Shown here piece after piece: positions 25,300 through 34,241 of a stretch of DNA of 64,000 nucleotides (its first letter is position 1; each line of letters begins with the position of its first letter). A model generated the notes under the pieces. That model searched no databases. It saw only the letters and a program-made list of their open reading frames with translations, and had not been told where the DNA came from. The stretch is from Flagellimonas yonaguniensis. GTDB taxonomy: Bacteria > Bacteroidota > Bacteroidia > Flavobacteriales > Flavobacteriaceae. The DNA lies in the NCBI RefSeq assembly GCF_029193885.1, contig NZ_JARFVB010000013.1, forward strand, positions 42,084 to 106,083. Direction: 5' to 3'. The position numbers were made by a program, and so were the translations under genes.

Positions 25300-26853
25300 A
25301 TGATCAGAAAAACCTCTCTTTTAATTACCCTTTTCCTGATTTCCAGTGTCTCTTTGCTGGCACAGGACAAGGATGCAGTGATTGAAGCAATCATTGAAGA
25401 AGCCAACGAAAATTCTCAACTTGAAACACTCGGCCATCAACTAATGGATGGTATTGGTCCCCGATTGGTGGGTACCCCACAGATGAAAAACGCTCACAAC
25501 TGGGCCGTTGCCAAGTACGAAAGCTGGGGGATTCCAGCCCGCAACGAACAGTGGGGCGAATGGAAAGGTTGGGAACGCGGAATCAGCCATATTGATATGG
25601 TGCATCCAAGAATACAGAGCCTAAGGGGAACCCAATTGGCGTGGAGTCCCAGCACTTCAAAAAAAGGTGTTACCGCAGAGTTGGTAATTTTACCGACCGT
25701 ATCCGACTCTTTGGAATTTGTGAACTGGTTACCCAACGTTAAAGGTAAACTCGTTATGATTTCCATGCCACAACCCACGGGAAGACCCGATTATAATTGG
25801 GAAGAGTTTGCCACGGAAAAGTCCTTTGAAAAAATGAAAAAGGAGCGTGACGAGCAGAATGATGCTTGGAACCAAAACATACGGAATACCGGATTGAACA
25901 GACGTAGCCTTCCCATTGCCCTGGAAGAAGCTGGTGCAGTTGGAATAGTAGCTTCTTATTGGTCCAGAGGATTTGGGGTAAACAAAATATTCGGTGCCTA
26001 TACCAAGGAAATCCCAACCGTGGATTTGGAATTGGAAGACTATGGAATGTTGTATCGATTGGTGGAATCAGGGCAAAAGCCAGAACTTCGCATTGTAGCT
26101 GAATCCAAAGAAATGGGTAAAGTACCAACATTCAACACCATTGCCGAAATAAAAGGTTCCGAAAAGCCTGATGAATATGTGATTCTATCCGCTCATTTTG
26201 ATTCTTGGGATGGAGGAACAGGCGCCACAGACAACGGTACAGGAACTTTGGTCATGATGGAGGCCATGCGTATTTTGAAAAAAGCCTATCCCAATCCAAA
26301 ACGTACCATTCTTGTGGGACATTGGGGCAGTGAGGAACAAGGATTGAACGGATCCAGAGCCTTTGTTGAGGACAACCCAGAAATCGTTAATGGCGTACAA
26401 GCTGTTTTCAACCAAGATAATGGAACCGGTAGAGTGGTTCGTATTTCCGGTGGCGGGTTTTTGGATTCCTACGATTATCTCGGGAAATGGCTGCACGAAG
26501 TGCCAAGGGAGATCACTAGTGAAATTGAAACTACTTTTCCTGGAACTCCGGCAAGTGGAGGTTCTGATTATGCCTCTTTCCAAGCGGCTGGTGCCCCTGC
26601 TTTCAGTTTGAGTTCGTTGAGCTGGTCCTATTGGAACTATACTTGGCATACCAATAGGGACACATACGACAAAATTGTTTTTGATGATGTTCGAAACAAC
26701 GCTATTCTAACAGCTATCTTGGCCTACATGGCTAGTGAACATCCTGAAAAAACATCCAGAGAAAAAGCTGTGCTGCCCATAAGCAACAGAACAGGCGAAC
26801 AATTGGAATGGCCCACACCGCGTTCTCCAGAACGTGATGGTGGTCAGAATTAA
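25300..26853 (+). CDS. Exported M28 family zinc metallopeptidase
   Basis: 517 residues with a signal peptide (MIRKTSLLITLFLISSVSLL, AQ cleavage). Carboxypeptidase Q/PGCP-like aminopeptidase with a PA-type insert before the catalytic domain. The metal ligands and catalytic Glu are in place: SAHFDSWDGGTGATDNGTG (His and bridging Asp), HWGSEEQGLNGS (Glu pair), FNQDNGTGR (Asp) and WHTNRDTYDKI (His). It probably cleaves peptides in the periplasm or outside the cell. It is transcribed alone and followed by a strong hairpin terminator at 26874-26907. Confidence 0.95.
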   Translation: MIRKTSLLITLFLISSVSLLAQDKDAVIEAIIEEANENSQLETLGHQLMDGIGPRLVGTPQMKNAHNWAVAKYESWGIPARNEQWGEWKGWERGISHIDMVHPRIQSLRGTQLAWSPSTSKKGVTAELVILPTVSDSLEFVNWLPNVKGKLVMISMPQPTGRPDYNWEEFATEKSFEKMKKERDEQNDAWNQNIRNTGLNRRSLPIALEEAGAVGIVASYWSRGFGVNKIFGAYTKEIPTVDLELEDYGMLYRLVESGQKPELRIVAESKEMGKVPTFNTIAEIKGSEKPDEYVILSAHFDSWDGGTGATDNGTGTLVMMEAMRILKKAYPNPKRTILVGHWGSEEQGLNGSRAFVEDNPEIVNGVQAVFNQDNGTGRVVRISGGGFLDSYDYLGKWLHEVPREITSEIETTFPGTPASGGSDYASFQAAGAPAFSLSSLSWSYWNYTWHTNRDTYDKIVFDDVRNNAILTAILAYMASEHPEKTSREKAVLPISNRTGEQLEWPTPRSPERDGGQN

Positions 26854-26873
26854 AAAAGTTTATCATTAAAATT

Positions 26874-26907
26874 AAAAAAAGCGCCCCGTTTTTTTGGGGT
26901 GCTTTTT
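26874..26907 (+). terminator. Rho-independent terminator, probably bidirectional
   Basis: AAAAAAGCGCCCC and GGGGTGCTTTTT pair across a poly-T loop. A-run and T-run flank both sides, so it can end the M28 transcript and the convergent one. Confidence 0.85.
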
Positions 26908-26930
26908 AATTAACCAACTAAAAGGCGCAT

Positions 26931-27332
26931 TTAAAAAATTCGTGGGGAAGCCACTTGAACTATTCCATCAGTCGCTTCCTGAGCAAAAATCTCAGTGTTT
27001 TTGTACGTAAAATAGAAACTAGCTTGCTGATAATAATAGTCACTGTGGGTACAGCTATTATTACATTCTTCGGCATGCTTGGAATAAGCTACCCTTTTTG
27101 CTTCCATATAGACCTTGTACGCTGTGCTTTGCTGTTTTTTTAATTCTTTTTCATAGCGTACTTGATCGTACCAAAAGTCTTTTTCATCCTCCAAATTGGA
27201 AAAGATTGAAGATTGTTCGCGATGGGCATCCTTTCGAGCTAGTTCTTCATAAAAAGGCAGGTTATCCTGTGCCGAAGCTGTGGCCACCAAAGCCAAAGTA
27301 AATAGAACCGCAAGCTGAGCTTTTAATCTCAT
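26931..27332 (-). CDS. Secreted protein of unknown function
   Basis: 133 residues with a signal peptide (MRLKAQLAVLFTLALVATAS, then AQD). The mature part is charged and probably helical (FSNLEDEKDFWYDQVRYEKE), with two cysteines in EECNNSCTHSDYYYQQ, a tyrosine-rich patch. No family is recognised. Its 3' end is 24 bp from the bidirectional terminator that also serves the M28 gene. Confidence 0.7.
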   Translation of the reverse strand: MRLKAQLAVLFTLALVATASAQDNLPFYEELARKDAHREQSSIFSNLEDEKDFWYDQVRYEKELKKQQSTAYKVYMEAKRVAYSKHAEECNNSCTHSDYYYQQASFYFTYKNTEIFAQEATDGIVQVASPRIF

Positions 27333-27427
27333 GTGTGTGAGTTTTAATAAATACTTCGTTCATGTACTAAAGTTCTGGCGTTTGGTTAAGTAACAACCCA
27401 AAATACATTTACCCTAATCCAAAAAAC

Positions 27428-27453
27428 AAAAAAGGGGACAATACCCCTCTTTT
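27428..27453 (-). terminator. Rho-independent terminator after ssb
   Basis: On the minus strand AAAAGAGGGG and CCCC followed by a T-run form a short hairpin 22 bp after the ssb stop. One base is bulged. Confidence 0.6.
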
Positions 27454-27474
27454 GTCGTTATTGACCACATCAAC

Positions 27475-27807
27475 TTACTTGCCAAGCATCAACAATTCGT
27501 TGCATTTAATCTCAGTAATGTATTTTTTTTCTCCTTCTTTGGTCTCATAGGAACGGTTCATGAGTTTGCCCTCAATCATAACCTCTTTGCCTTTGGAGAG
27601 GAAATCCTCGGTTATTTCCGCCAATTTGCCCCAAGCCACGATATTATGCCACTGCGTATCCGTTACCTTTTCTCCTTTAGCGTTTTTGTATGATTCATTG
27701 GTGGCTATGGAAAACTTGGCCAGTTTGGTGCCATTTTCCAACATAATGATTTCTGGGTCATTCCCTAGATTACCGATTAATTGAACTTTGTTTCTGAGTG
27801 AATTCAT
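27475..27807 (-). CDS. ssb: Single-stranded DNA-binding protein (short form)
   Basis: 110 residues from ATG 27807 (MNSLRNKVQLIGNLGNDPEI); the frame continues upstream but without family similarity. The OB fold is complete: VQLIGNLGNDPEI, LAKFSIATNES, TQWHNIVAWGKLAEI and GKEVMIEGKLMNRSYE. It lacks the acidic C-terminal tail (DDDLPF-type) that recruits partner proteins in the replicative SSB, ending instead at CNELLMLGK, so it is probably a secondary SSB such as those used in recombination or competence. It is a single gene with promoter and terminator. Confidence 0.92.
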   Translation of the reverse strand: MNSLRNKVQLIGNLGNDPEIIMLENGTKLAKFSIATNESYKNAKGEKVTDTQWHNIVAWGKLAEITEDFLSKGKEVMIEGKLMNRSYETKEGEKKYITEIKCNELLMLGK

Positions 27808-27863
27808 AATAGTAAGATTTAAGTTTAAACATTCAGACATCGAACTCTCATTGTCCGACAGGG

Positions 27864-27871
27864 CAAACTTA
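27864..27871 (-). promoter_or_regulatory. -7 promoter element for ssb
   Basis: CAAACTTA on the plus strand reads TAAGTTTG on the minus strand, matching TAnnTTTG. It lies 57 bp upstream of the ssb ATG and supports the short start at 27807. Confidence 0.5.
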
Positions 27872-28006
27872 GAGGCATCTAAAAACCATATTCGGTTTGT
27901 AATTATTTGTTTTCGTTTGTAAACGTATGTAATCAATTACAACCGATTAAAAGTGACTTATTGGATAATCCTGTGTCCCATTGGGTAACCAAAAACCCTC
28001 AACCTA

Positions 28007-28249
28007 ATGCACATCAGAACCATCCACAAGTACAAAGTCATCAAAAGATTCAGTTTCTGTAAAAAAATGTACGATATAGCCGAAACCATATATATTCAGG
28101 AACAAGACCTTACCCATGAAGATCCTCAAAAAGTATTTGGTCGGGAGAAGGAATATTTGACCGATATCTCATCCGAAGTTTATGATTCTCTTTGCCAAGG
28201 GTTCATTGTTAGAGATAATGGCACTCCATCATATCAAAACAAATCATAA
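28007..28249 (+). CDS. Small hypothetical protein
   Basis: 80 residues, MHIRTIHKYKVIKRFSFCKK then a more acidic second half (DLTHEDPQKVFGREKEYL). I recognise no family. It lies in a 670-bp stretch between ssb and dps with no overlapping better candidate on either strand, and codon use looks like its neighbours, which is the only support. No clear -7 element precedes it. Confidence 0.4.
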   Translation: MHIRTIHKYKVIKRFSFCKKMYDIAETIYIQEQDLTHEDPQKVFGREKEYLTDISSEVYDSLCQGFIVRDNGTPSYQNKS

Positions 28250-28479
28250 TAGGCGTTAAATTGATATAAACACTTGATTTAAAACAATATATACATATCT
28301 TATTTATGTGTTTCATGATGCTGATTTCTACCAAAATCATGGCTACACAGGTATAAATCATGTCGATTTACCCTTTTGGATAGCTTAAAAAGCTATAGCA
28401 TCAAAAATTACATCGTTAGCATCAAGCCTCTGCAGCAGTGACTTGTACATTTACACTGAACAAATCAAAAATCTATTAT

Positions 28480-28974
28480 ATGGAAGCTATTAAAGCAAAA
28501 GATAAAACATTCAAAAAGTTAGGATTCACTTACTTGGAAACTGCTGAAATCGTGGTCAGTTTGAACACACTTTTGGCCAATTATCAAGTATTCTACAATA
28601 AACTGAGAAACTTTCACTGGAACATTGAAGGGCCGGATTTTTTCGAATTACACGAAGAGTTTGAAAACGAATACAACACGGTAAAAGAAAACATCGATAT
28701 TGTAGCAGAACGTATTCGAGTATTCGGTGTGAAAAACAATTTCACACTGAAAAAAACCATGGAACTCTCTAAAATCGAAGAGAAGGATAAGAACCTTTCC
28801 GCCCTCGAAATGGTAAGAGAGGTACTTCATGACTACGAAATCTTGCACGATAGTATGTTGGATGCCATAAATGCATCCCTCGAAACCGGCGACGTTGTCA
28901 CGGAGAACATGCTGACCGAATTTATGACCGAGTTGGAGAAAAGGCACTGGATGTTCACTTCTTACTTAAAGTAA
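28480..28974 (+). CDS. dps: Dps family ferritin-like DNA-protection protein
   Basis: 164 residues from ATG 28480 (MEAIKAKDKTFKKLGFTYLE); the frame extends 14 codons upstream without family similarity. The ferroxidase-site signature is intact: NFHWNIEGPDFFELHEEFEN followed by ENIDIVAERIRVFG. The protein should form a 12-mer that stores iron, consumes peroxide and may bind DNA under stress through the lysine-containing N-terminus. Upstream TACATTTA (28446-28453) is one base away from the TAnnTTTG consensus. No OxyR or Fur site could be picked out. Confidence 0.94.
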   Translation: MEAIKAKDKTFKKLGFTYLETAEIVVSLNTLLANYQVFYNKLRNFHWNIEGPDFFELHEEFENEYNTVKENIDIVAERIRVFGVKNNFTLKKTMELSKIEEKDKNLSALEMVREVLHDYEILHDSMLDAINASLETGDVVTENMLTEFMTELEKRHWMFTSYLK

Positions 28975-29026
28975 GAATCAAGCAATCCATCCAGAAAACC
29001 GATGTATTAACCATTAAAATAAAACT

Positions 29027-29497
29027 ATGAAAAAGCTATTCACTATATTATCATTAGCAACTTTAACAGCATTTGCCGGATATGGGCAAATCCAAAACTC
29101 CGGGGTCATGAAAGCCACCACACAGCTCAAGACTTTTAGCGTATCCGTGAACGGAGTGGAAAAAGAGTATAGCGTAAAAGTGATGGAACACAGAAAATAC
29201 GGTATGAAGCTGGATAACAATGACAAGGGTATGGTAAACCAAGACAGAAAGCCCTCCTCTGCATACGTTACAAAGCTGGTAGCTATTGATAGTGATTCCG
29301 ATACGGATTATGACGACTATATGGTGCTAAAATATGAAGGTACCGAAAACAATGATTTTGAAATTGTACAGACCGACAAAGGGTTTGATATCAACGTAGA
29401 TGATAAATCCATGCATTACAATGTTTTGGAGAACAATTATCTCGTGAACAAGAAGAGTAAAGACTTCTTTATTATCGAGGAATTTGAATCGAAATAG
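29027..29497 (+). CDS. Secreted protein of unknown function
   Basis: 156 residues with a signal peptide (MKKLFTILSLATLTAFAGYG). The mature protein has an acidic patch (DSDSDTDYDDYMVLKYEGTE) and predicted beta character (FSVSVNGVEKEYSVKVMEH). No family is recognised. It follows dps by 52 bp on the same strand and ends at a very strong terminator (29529-29554), so it may share the dps transcript. Confidence 0.7.
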   Translation: MKKLFTILSLATLTAFAGYGQIQNSGVMKATTQLKTFSVSVNGVEKEYSVKVMEHRKYGMKLDNNDKGMVNQDRKPSSAYVTKLVAIDSDSDTDYDDYMVLKYEGTENNDFEIVQTDKGFDINVDDKSMHYNVLENNYLVNKKSKDFFIIEEFESK

Positions 29498-29528
29498 TTG
29501 ATATAATTTCGTTTTTTGATTGATGATG

Positions 29529-29554
29529 AAGCCAGGGATTTTCCCTGGCTTTTT
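29529..29554 (+). terminator. Rho-independent terminator
   Basis: AAGCCAGGGA and TCCCTGGCTT form a 10-bp perfect stem with a TTT-type loop, followed by TTTTC. Confidence 0.92.
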
Positions 29555-29581
29555 CTTTGTTTGAATCGAAGGATTAAAACT

Positions 29582-29589
29582 TATATTTG
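29582..29589 (+). promoter_or_regulatory. -7 promoter element for the GNAT gene
   Basis: TATATTTG matches TAnnTTTG, and a TTTG about 20 bp upstream (29559-29562) can serve as the -33 element. The ATG at 29607 is 18 bp downstream. Confidence 0.65.
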
Positions 29590-29606
29590 AACTTTAAATT
29601 CAACCT

Positions 29607-30209
29607 ATGGATTCTTGGTTACGTCCCATACAATTGGAAGGCGAATTGGTAAAGCTCGTCCCCCTGCAGAAATCGCAAAAAGTGGACTTGGTGTTTGCCG
29701 CATCGGACGGAAAACTTTGGGAACTTTGGTATACCTCCGTTCCTTCTCCAAAAGCCATGGATTCCTATTTGGACATTGCCCTATCCCAACAAGCATCAGG
29801 GAAAGCATTGCCCTTTGCCATCATCAACAAAAAGACCAACACTATTGTGGGTACCACCCGCTTTTTGAATGTGGACGCAAAAAACAAACGTGTGGAAATC
29901 GGTGCGACCTGGTATGCCAAAAAAGTACAGCGAACAGGTATAAATACGGAATGCAAATACCTTTTGCTAAAGTATGCTTTTGAAAACCTAAACTGCATAG
30001 CTGTGGAGTTCCGAACCCATTTTCACAATCACCCTTCCAGAAACGCCATTCTCCGCTTGGGCGCAAAACAAGACGGTATTTTAAGGAACCACCGTGTTGA
30101 TGAATCCGGAAACCTTCGGGATACCGTGGTATTTTCCATATTGAACAGTGAATGGAAAACCGTTAAAACCTCTCTGGAATATAAAATGAGTAAAAGTTAC
30201 CTAAGCTAG
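29607..30209 (+). CDS. RimJ/RimL-type GNAT N-acetyltransferase
   Basis: 200 residues, a GNAT enzyme of the ribosomal-protein alanine acetyltransferase-like group. Features: PIQLEGELVKLVPLQKSQ opening, IVGTTRFLNVDAKNKRVEIG, TWYAKKVQRTGINTECKYLL as the acetyl-CoA loop region, and EFRTHFHNHPSRNAILRLGA, typical of the group. Substrate unknown. Its end overlaps the convergent glycerate kinase gene by 4 bp. It has its own promoter after the strong terminator. Confidence 0.9.
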   Translation: MDSWLRPIQLEGELVKLVPLQKSQKVDLVFAASDGKLWELWYTSVPSPKAMDSYLDIALSQQASGKALPFAIINKKTNTIVGTTRFLNVDAKNKRVEIGATWYAKKVQRTGINTECKYLLLKYAFENLNCIAVEFRTHFHNHPSRNAILRLGAKQDGILRNHRVDESGNLRDTVVFSILNSEWKTVKTSLEYKMSKSYLS

Positions 30210-31342
30210 GTTTTGCCCAACTTCAGCAAATTTGCAAAATTATAACTGGCAAGTTCAAGATTCTCTACCGTCTTTGCCTTAGCCTCGTCCAAGTTTCCTA
30301 TTTGATTGAGAATGGAAACGGCATAATCCAATCCCATTTGTCGCATTTCTTCAATGGATACATCAATGGAACCACAAAATGCCGCAATGGGGACATGGTG
30401 CTTTTTTGCTGATCGTACTACCCCATTGATGGTTTTTCCCGAAAACGTCTGGCCATCCAACTGTCCTTCCCCCGTTATGACCCAATCGGCACCTTCCAAA
30501 ACTTCATCAAAATTGGCAAGCTCCATCACTAAGTCCACCCCAGAGGCCAGTTCCGCATTTAAAAAAACTACAGCGCCGCCACCTACTCCACCAGCTGCTC
30601 CGGCTCCACCAATGTTCTGCACATCAATATCAAAAGTGGATTTTAGGATTCCTGCAAAGCTTTCCAAACCCTTGTCCAAAAACGTTATATCTTCTCCTGA
30701 TGCCCCTTTTTGTGCCCCATAAATTTTGGCCGCACCATTCTCCCCGTAAAAAGGATTGTTCACATCGCAGGCCACCTGGATTTTAATATCGACCAACTTA
30801 GGATTCACTTGGTCTCTTCGTATTTCCACTACCTTGCCCAAATTTTTTCCGATGGGCTCCAGCTCAATCCCATCAGCGTCCAAGAACGAATAGCCCAAGG
30901 CCTTGGCCATGCCCATACCCCCGTCATTGGTAGCACTGCCCCCAATGCCCAGCACAATACTGTTTGCACCTTTTTCGAGAGCGTCCAAAATCATTTCGCC
31001 AGTTCCCAAAGTAGTGGTGTCCATACAGTTCATCTCAGACTTTTTGAGCAATTTATAGCCCGAAGCCTCGGACATTTCTATAAAAGCAGTTTGGTTATCC
31101 TCTGAAAGCAAGTATTGCGTAGTAATATCCCGAAAAAGAGGATCTTTCACGGTCACAGAAACTTTTGACGCATTTAGATAATCCGCTACCACTTCGATGG
31201 TGCCATCACCTCCATCTGCCAAAGGTCGATGTATAATTTCCGAGTCCGGAAAAACTTTTTTGATACCTCGGGCAACGGTTTCACAAAATTCGCGTCCTGT
31301 AAGGGAGCCTTTATATTTATCGGGTGCCAAAATAAATTTCAT
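30206..31342 (-). CDS. Glycerate kinase (GlxK/GarK family)
   Basis: 378 residues, the usual size. It phosphorylates D-glycerate with ATP, linking glyoxylate or glycerate use to glycolysis. Motifs: FILAPDKYKGSLTGREFCET at the N-terminus, RPLADGGDGTIEVV, IVLGIGGSATNDGGMGMAKA, and DWVITGEGQLDGQTFSGKT near the C-terminus. No glyoxylate or glycerate pathway partner is adjacent, so its metabolic source is not shown by context. The intergenic side upstream contains GTTAATCGAGTTAAC, an imperfect inverted repeat. Confidence 0.94.
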   Translation of the reverse strand: MKFILAPDKYKGSLTGREFCETVARGIKKVFPDSEIIHRPLADGGDGTIEVVADYLNASKVSVTVKDPLFRDITTQYLLSEDNQTAFIEMSEASGYKLLKKSEMNCMDTTTLGTGEMILDALEKGANSIVLGIGGSATNDGGMGMAKALGYSFLDADGIELEPIGKNLGKVVEIRRDQVNPKLVDIKIQVACDVNNPFYGENGAAKIYGAQKGASGEDITFLDKGLESFAGILKSTFDIDVQNIGGAGAAGGVGGGAVVFLNAELASGVDLVMELANFDEVLEGADWVITGEGQLDGQTFSGKTINGVVRSAKKHHVPIAAFCGSIDVSIEEMRQMGLDYAVSILNQIGNLDEAKAKTVENLELASYNFANLLKLGKT

Positions 31343-31465
31343 CCCTACAATGTACTCAAGTTAATCGAGTTAACCCAGACAATTCGATCAACACAGGTAT
31401 TAAATGCAATGCGGCACAGGTTTTGAACATAAGGTGGAAGTATTTACCTTTAATAAAATTACATC

Positions 31466-32164
31466 ATGAGAAAAGCAATCTTATTTATAGCAACAGTTTT
31501 ATTTACTATGACAATCTCTGCCCAATCCAAAAACTTTTTGGACACCCCTTATCTGGAAACCCAAGCACAGGTGGACACCATGGTCACTCCTGATAAGATT
31601 TACCTGAACATCATTATTCAAGAAAAGGACACCAAAGGTCGTGTTTCCGTGGAAGAGCAAGAAAATCAAATGGCGCAGCGTTTCAAGGCTTTGGGCATTG
31701 ACATAGAGAAGCAACTGGTCATCAAGGATGCCAGTAGCAACTTCAAAAAATACTTTTTGCGCCAAAAAGAAGTGCTCAAGAGCAAACAGTACTCTCTTTT
31801 GGTCTATTCAGGAAAAGAATTGGGAGATGTGATGATGGCCTTGGAACAATTGGACATCGCCAACACCAGTATCGAGAAAACGGAATACTCCAAAATGGAT
31901 GAACTGGAATTGGAACTTAAGACAAGGGCCGTTAAAAAAGCCATGCAAAAAGCTGAAGCACTCACAAAACCACTGGGTCAAAAAGTGGGCATGGCCATCC
32001 ATATTGCAGACAATTCGCAATATTATCCTAGATACAACCAAGCACCTAGAATGGAAATGAAAGCTGTTTCCGCAGATATGGGCCAGGCACAACCCTTGGA
32101 CATCGATTTTGAAAAAATAAAGGTGGAGACCAATGTCAATGTAAAATTCGCCTTATCCAATTAA
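31466..32164 (+). CDS. Exported SIMPL-domain (DUF541) protein
   Basis: 232 residues with a signal peptide (MRKAILFIATVLFTMTISAQ). The SIMPL domain is seen in LETQAQVDTMVTPDKIYLNI, the KQYSLLVYSGKELGDVMMAL block and LELELKTRAVKKAMQKAEAL. Members are periplasmic or outer-membrane-associated; a signalling role is proposed for the mammalian relative but bacterial function is unclear. It is followed after 34 bp by another exported protein, probably in one transcript. Confidence 0.88.
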   Translation: MRKAILFIATVLFTMTISAQSKNFLDTPYLETQAQVDTMVTPDKIYLNIIIQEKDTKGRVSVEEQENQMAQRFKALGIDIEKQLVIKDASSNFKKYFLRQKEVLKSKQYSLLVYSGKELGDVMMALEQLDIANTSIEKTEYSKMDELELELKTRAVKKAMQKAEALTKPLGQKVGMAIHIADNSQYYPRYNQAPRMEMKAVSADMGQAQPLDIDFEKIKVETNVNVKFALSN

Positions 32165-32198
32165 TGGAAAGGCATTCATCAATCATATAAAATCAATT

Positions 32199-32693
32199 AT
32201 GAGGTCAATCGCAATTATTTTAATGTTCAGCGCGGGACTTGTTTCCGCGCAAGAAACCCTGCAACTTCCAGAAGGTCAATCATCTCCCAAGGCAAATTTG
32301 AAAGATGTTTCCTGGGTAGAAGGCCATTGGACGGGAGAAGCTTTTGGTGGCATTGCCGAAGAAATCTGGAGTGCACCATTGGGCAATTCCATGATGTTCG
32401 TCTTTCGAATGGTCAATGATGATAAAGTATCCTTCTACGAATCGGGACACATCCAGCAATTGGATGATTCCATCATACTCCAACTCAAGCATTTTGATGG
32501 CAACATGAGAGGCTGGGAAGAAAAAAACGAGACCATCGATTTTAAACTGGTAAAATTGGAACCGAACAAGGTATATTTTGAAGGACTTACCATGGAAAAA
32601 ATAAGTGACGACCAAATGAATGTTTGGGTCCTGATCGAAGATCAGGGCAAAACGAATGAAGTTCTATTTGCCTATAAAAAAGCCAACAAGTAA
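32199..32693 (+). CDS. Exported DUF6265-like protein
   Basis: 164 residues with a signal peptide (MRSIAIILMFSAGLVSAQET). The mature domain fits DUF6265: VSWVEGHWTGEAFGGIAEEI, GNSMMFVFRMVNDDKVSFYE, and LQLKHFDGNMRGWEEKNET. This is a lipocalin-like beta-barrel type family of unknown function. It is co-oriented with the SIMPL and pentapeptide genes and separated from both by short gaps (34 and 18 bp). Confidence 0.8.
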   Translation: MRSIAIILMFSAGLVSAQETLQLPEGQSSPKANLKDVSWVEGHWTGEAFGGIAEEIWSAPLGNSMMFVFRMVNDDKVSFYESGHIQQLDDSIILQLKHFDGNMRGWEEKNETIDFKLVKLEPNKVYFEGLTMEKISDDQMNVWVLIEDQGKTNEVLFAYKKANK

Positions 32694-32711
32694 TCATTCA
32701 ACCGAGGAGCA

Positions 32712-33284
32712 ATGACCACATCGTTTTGGGAAGATAAAGAATTCACAAAAAAGGATTATACACAAAATGCGTTGCCCAAGGGCAATTATGAAAATTGCCA
32801 TTTTGTGGACTGTTTGTTCCCTGAGGGCTTTTTGGACAACCAAAATTTTGTGGAATGTACGTTCGAAGGCTGTGACCTTACCAACACCAATATTGCCCAC
32901 ACGACTTTTAACGATGTGACTTTTGATAATTGTAAAATGGTGGGGCTCCAGTTCGAAACCTGTAATCATCTTTTGTTGTCCCTCAATTTCATGGGATGCA
33001 ATCTTTCGGTGGCATCTTTTCATGGCATGGATTTGCCCCGCACCAGTTTTGAAGGCTGTAAATTCCATCAAACTGACTTTTCCGAGGCGGATTTAAAACA
33101 ATCCAAGTTCCCTAACTGTGATTTTGAAAACGCCATTTTCGACAATACCAATTTGGAACAAGCCGATTTCACTTCCGCGGTACATTTCAATATAGATCCA
33201 TCCATCAACCAAGTTAAAAAAGCCCGTTTCAGTAAGGATGGATTGATCGGTTTACTAAAAAAGTATGATATTGTGGTGACCTAA
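32712..33284 (+). CDS. Pentapeptide repeat protein
   Basis: 190 residues built of A(D/N)LXX-type repeats, for example FVECTFEGCDLTNTNIAHTT, FNDVTFDNCKMVGLQF and FSEADLKQSKFPNCDFENAI, folding as a right-handed quadrilateral beta-helix. The arrangement resembles Qnr/McbG-type proteins that mimic DNA and bind gyrase, but many pentapeptide proteins have other roles, so quinolone protection cannot be assumed. No signal peptide, so cytoplasmic. It is 9 bp before the zinc-ribbon gene. Confidence 0.9.
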   Translation: MTTSFWEDKEFTKKDYTQNALPKGNYENCHFVDCLFPEGFLDNQNFVECTFEGCDLTNTNIAHTTFNDVTFDNCKMVGLQFETCNHLLLSLNFMGCNLSVASFHGMDLPRTSFEGCKFHQTDFSEADLKQSKFPNCDFENAIFDNTNLEQADFTSAVHFNIDPSINQVKKARFSKDGLIGLLKKYDIVVT

Positions 33285-33293
33285 TCTTATCCT

Positions 33294-33647
33294 ATGCCTG
33301 AAAGAAAATGCTTGGTATGCGGTGAAAGGCTACTGGGCCGTATCGATCAAAAGTACTGTTCTGACCATTGTAGGAACGCCTACAACAATCTATTGAACCG
33401 AGACAGCAAAAACTTGGTGCGCAATATCAATAACAAGCTCCGGAAAAACTACAGAATACTGGACAGCTTTCCGCTACGCGACGGAAAAACAAAGACCACC
33501 AAAATGCGGTTGCTGGACAAAGGCTTTGATTTTGAATACATCACTAACCTTTACACCACCAAAAAGGGCAGCACTTATTTTTTCGTTTATGATCTTGGGT
33601 ATTTACCGCTCGACAACGACTATTTTATGATCGTGAAAAGAGAATAG
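33294..33647 (+). CDS. Zinc-ribbon protein of unknown function
   Basis: 117 residues. The N-terminus carries a treble-clef or ribbon site CLVCGERLLGRIDQKYCSDH (C-x2-C ... C-x3-H, with another Cys at DHC), as in DUF2116-like proteins. The rest (NLLNRDSKNLVRNINNKLRK) is basic, suggesting nucleic-acid contact. Conserved in Bacteroidota as far as I recall; no function is assigned. It ends one base before the convergent CBS gene. Confidence 0.78.
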   Translation: MPERKCLVCGERLLGRIDQKYCSDHCRNAYNNLLNRDSKNLVRNINNKLRKNYRILDSFPLRDGKTKTTKMRLLDKGFDFEYITNLYTTKKGSTYFFVYDLGYLPLDNDYFMIVKRE

Positions 33648-33648
33648 G

Positions 33649-34119
33649 TTATTTCCAGCTTTGCGCGTTCAGTTTCAGTGCGGCCACAACAATATCCTTT
33701 CGGCTGATCTGACCGACCAAAATATCGTTCTTCATTACGGGCAACCTACGCCTATTGTGCCTGTCAAAAACACCTGCTGCATCAAAAATGGACATGTCGT
33801 GCGGAATGGTTTCCACATTTTTGGTCATAAACCGCTCCACTTCCTTGTCCAAAATGGGTTGGTTGAAATATCTACTCTCCGAGATTTGTTTCATACAATC
33901 CGCTTCTGAAATAATCCCTACCAAAAAACCACTGTTGTCCACAACAGGCCCACCGGAGATATGGTGCTTGGCAAAAGTCTCCATCACTTCCAAAATGGAC
34001 TGGTCTGGAGAAAATGTAATCAATCTCTTGGTCATATAATCCTCCACCAAAATCGGGGCATTGTATTTCTTCTTAGCCTCCTCTTTGCTTCGAACGCCTT
34101 GAAAACTTTTGATTGCCAT
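33649..34119 (-). CDS. CBS-domain pair protein
   Basis: 156 residues from ATG 34119 (MAIKSFQGVRSKEEAKKKYN); the frame extends to 34218 but the longer N-terminus is basic and unrelated. Two CBS motifs make a Bateman module: VEDYMTKRLITFSPDQSILE with HHISGGPVVDNSGFLVGIIS, and VERFMTKNVETIPHDMSIFD with RRLPVMKNDILVGQISRKDI. Such modules bind adenine nucleotides; no effector domain is attached, so partner unknown. TATATTTA about 30 bp upstream is one base from the -7 consensus. Confidence 0.9.
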   Translation of the reverse strand: MAIKSFQGVRSKEEAKKKYNAPILVEDYMTKRLITFSPDQSILEVMETFAKHHISGGPVVDNSGFLVGIISEADCMKQISESRYFNQPILDKEVERFMTKNVETIPHDMSIFDAAGVFDRHNRRRLPVMKNDILVGQISRKDIVVAALKLNAQSWK

Positions 34120-34241
34120 AAGGTTAAATTTTAAAGTTGAATAATAAATATAGACTTTTTTAGCGAATAACCTAATTTTAACTACCAAAATATAAGAACC
34201 TTTCATAATTTCATACATTTAAGATTCAACAATGCTACGCC

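Noticed and set aside
30354..30722. Pro/Ala-rich 122-codon plus-strand frame
   Set aside because: Antisense to the glycine-rich part of glycerate kinase; the composition is explained by that.
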